From assembly GCA_903856555.1 (NCBI GenBank), contig CAIOCC010000081.1, positions 1-16,229 of the forward strand: DNA of 16,229 nucleotides. Direction: 5' to 3'. The DNA comes from an uncultured Bacteroidota bacterium (GTDB lineage Bacteria; Bacteroidota; Bacteroidia; UBA7662). Shown here piece after piece: positions 15,157 to 16,229 of the stretch (position 1 is the stretch's first letter; every line of letters starts with the position of its first letter). A model generated the notes under the pieces. The model was not told where the DNA came from and did not search any database. It saw nothing but the letters and a program-made list of their open reading frames with translations. Made by a program: the position numbers and the translations under genes.

Positions 15157-16229
15157 ATGACCGAAAAACTCAGCCTCGTCGTCCACCGCTTGGAGCGGGA
15201 AACCCCCGACGCCCTCTTGATTTATGTCCGAAGCGAAGAGATTTCTTCCTTTGTTCCAGGTCAATTCTTGACCTTGATGGTTTCCATCAATGGCCAAAAC
15301 TACCGTCGCTCTTATTCCATTTTCACGGATCCGGCGGAGCTCCCCACCCTCGGGGTCTGCGTCAAGCGTTTGCCCGGAGGATTGGTTTCCAATCATTTGT
15401 TGGACAACCTCCACGAAGGGGATCGCTTGGATGTATTGCCCCCGTACGGAAATTTCGCCCTGGACCCTGCCTTGCCCTCCCTGCCTTCGCTGGTCCTGGT
15501 GGGCGCTGGTTCGGGCATTACCCCCTTGTTTTCGATGTTATCCATGGCCTTGCGCCATCCCTCGGCTCCCGTCATCCAACTGATCTACGGTAGCCGCAGT
15601 GCCGAAGAAGTCATCTTTGGGAAGGCCTTGAACCGCCTGCAGGATGAATACCGCCAGCGCCTTCAGGTGGTGCATTGTTTGAGCCGCGGTCTGCAAGGTC
15701 AAGAAGCGCTCAAAGGCCAGCTCCATCACGGTCGCATCGATACCACGGTCCTTGCCCAGCATCTCACCAACCGGGAGGCCTCTTTTTACCTCTGCGGTCC
15801 CGAAGGTTTGGTGCACGATACCGAGCACTGGCTCCAAGCCCAAGGCATTGCGGGCCATCGCATTCACAAAGAACTCTTTTTTCAATCCAGCCCCAAGGTG
15901 GAAGCGCCGTCTCCAACACCCAGTTCGGTGGACGATGATCCCGGTGCGCTCCCCGTTGTCACCCTCAAGGTGGACGGTAAGGTTTACGAATTTGCGGTGG
16001 AACCTGGACGGTATATTTTGGAAACGGCTCTGGAGCAAGGTATTGATTTGCCCTACGCCTGCACCATGGGGGTTTGCGGCATGTGCCGTGCCAAAAAAAT
16101 ATCCGGTGAAATGTCGATCGGCGATCAGGAAGCCATCAGCGCCTCCGAAATCGCCTCCGGAGCCTGCCTCACCTGCGTTGGTCGCCCTCTATCCAATCGC
16201 CTGGTCATCGACTACGATGTCCCGAACTA
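15157..16229 (+). CDS. paaE: Phenylacetyl-CoA epoxidase reductase subunit PaaE (essentially complete, stop codon at window edge)
   Basis: An NAD(P)H:acceptor reductase of at least 357 residues that passes electrons through FAD and a [2Fe-2S] cluster to the di-iron epoxidase PaaABC. The N-terminal FAD domain has RSYS (51-54). The NAD(P) domain has VGAGSGITP (115-123) and CGPEG (213-217). A linker rich in Pro and Ser (about 245-262) leads to a plant-type ferredoxin domain with cysteines C302, C307 and C310 (PYACTMGVCGMC) and C340 (LTCVG). The order FNR-ferredoxin and the length (E. coli PaaE is about 356 aa) fit well. The window ends two bases into the next codon (TA), so the stop probably falls one base beyond the edge. 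The paaABCD partners are expected downstream. Confidence 0.93.
   Translation, partial: MTEKLSLVVHRLERETPDALLIYVRSEEISSFVPGQFLTLMVSINGQNYRRSYSIFTDPAELPTLGVCVKRLPGGLVSNHLLDNLHEGDRLDVLPPYGNFALDPALPSLPSLVLVGAGSGITPLFSMLSMALRHPSAPVIQLIYGSRSAEEVIFGKALNRLQDEYRQRLQVVHCLSRGLQGQEALKGQLHHGRIDTTVLAQHLTNREASFYLCGPEGLVHDTEHWLQAQGIAGHRIHKELFFQSSPKVEAPSPTPSSVDDDPGALPVVTLKVDGKVYEFAVEPGRYILETALEQGIDLPYACTMGVCGMCRAKKISGEMSIGDQEAISASEIASGACLTCVGRPLSNRLVIDYDVPN

Overview
The window is a dense, GC-moderate stretch of chromosome, most likely from a member of the Bacteroidota. Several features point that way: a 2-thiouridylase MnmA of the form with a CCSLDS segment; a TonB-dependent receptor carrying a carboxypeptidase-regulatory-like domain and followed by a DUF4249 lipoprotein; a secreted S8 peptidase with a degenerate type IX (Por) sorting tail; TAnnTTTG-type promoter elements; and no recognisable Shine-Dalgarno sites. 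I cannot name the genus from the sequence. I see no rRNA, tRNA, CRISPR array, insertion sequence or integrase, and no gene-free stretch longer than about 170 bp, so this looks like ordinary chromosome rather than an accessory island.

Layout. (1) 1-1310, minus strand: a tight three-gene operon with 2-3 bp gaps, reading hypothetical 93 aa protein -> metallo-beta-lactamase-fold hydrolase -> thioredoxin/AhpC-like protein (cut by the window edge). (2) 1390-7672, plus strand: mnmA diverges from that operon, followed 12 bp later by a secreted subtilisin-like peptidase, then a TonB-dependent receptor and a DUF4249 lipoprotein whose start overlaps the receptor stop (TAATG). The last three look like one cell-surface module. 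(3) 7726-8655, plus: thioredoxin reductase trxB, meeting a convergent DAO-family FAD oxidoreductase (8652-9929, minus) with a 4 bp overlap of stop codons. (4) 9930-10099: the largest intergenic region, AT-rich, with three perfect inverted repeats, ahead of an unrecognised seven-helix membrane protein (10100-11170, plus). (5) 11222-13389, minus: a propionyl-CoA-carboxylase-type carboxyltransferase translationally coupled (ATGA) to an OmpH/Skp-like periplasmic protein. (6) 13467 to the end, plus: paaN and paaE of aerobic phenylacetate catabolism, divergent from the carboxylase across 77 bp; paaE runs to the window end and lacks at most about one base of its stop codon.

How the genes work together. 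The paaN-paaE pair is very probably the front of a paa operon whose epoxidase genes lie beyond the right edge. The divergent carboxylase handles a short acyl-CoA (propionyl-CoA by its active-site signature), so the shared 77 bp region may co-regulate acyl-CoA pathways, but that is inference. The peptidase/receptor/lipoprotein set is the best candidate for a less-described system: an exported protease linked to an outer-membrane uptake pair of unknown substrate. The seven-helix protein with its repeat-rich upstream region is the most clearly uncharacterised gene.
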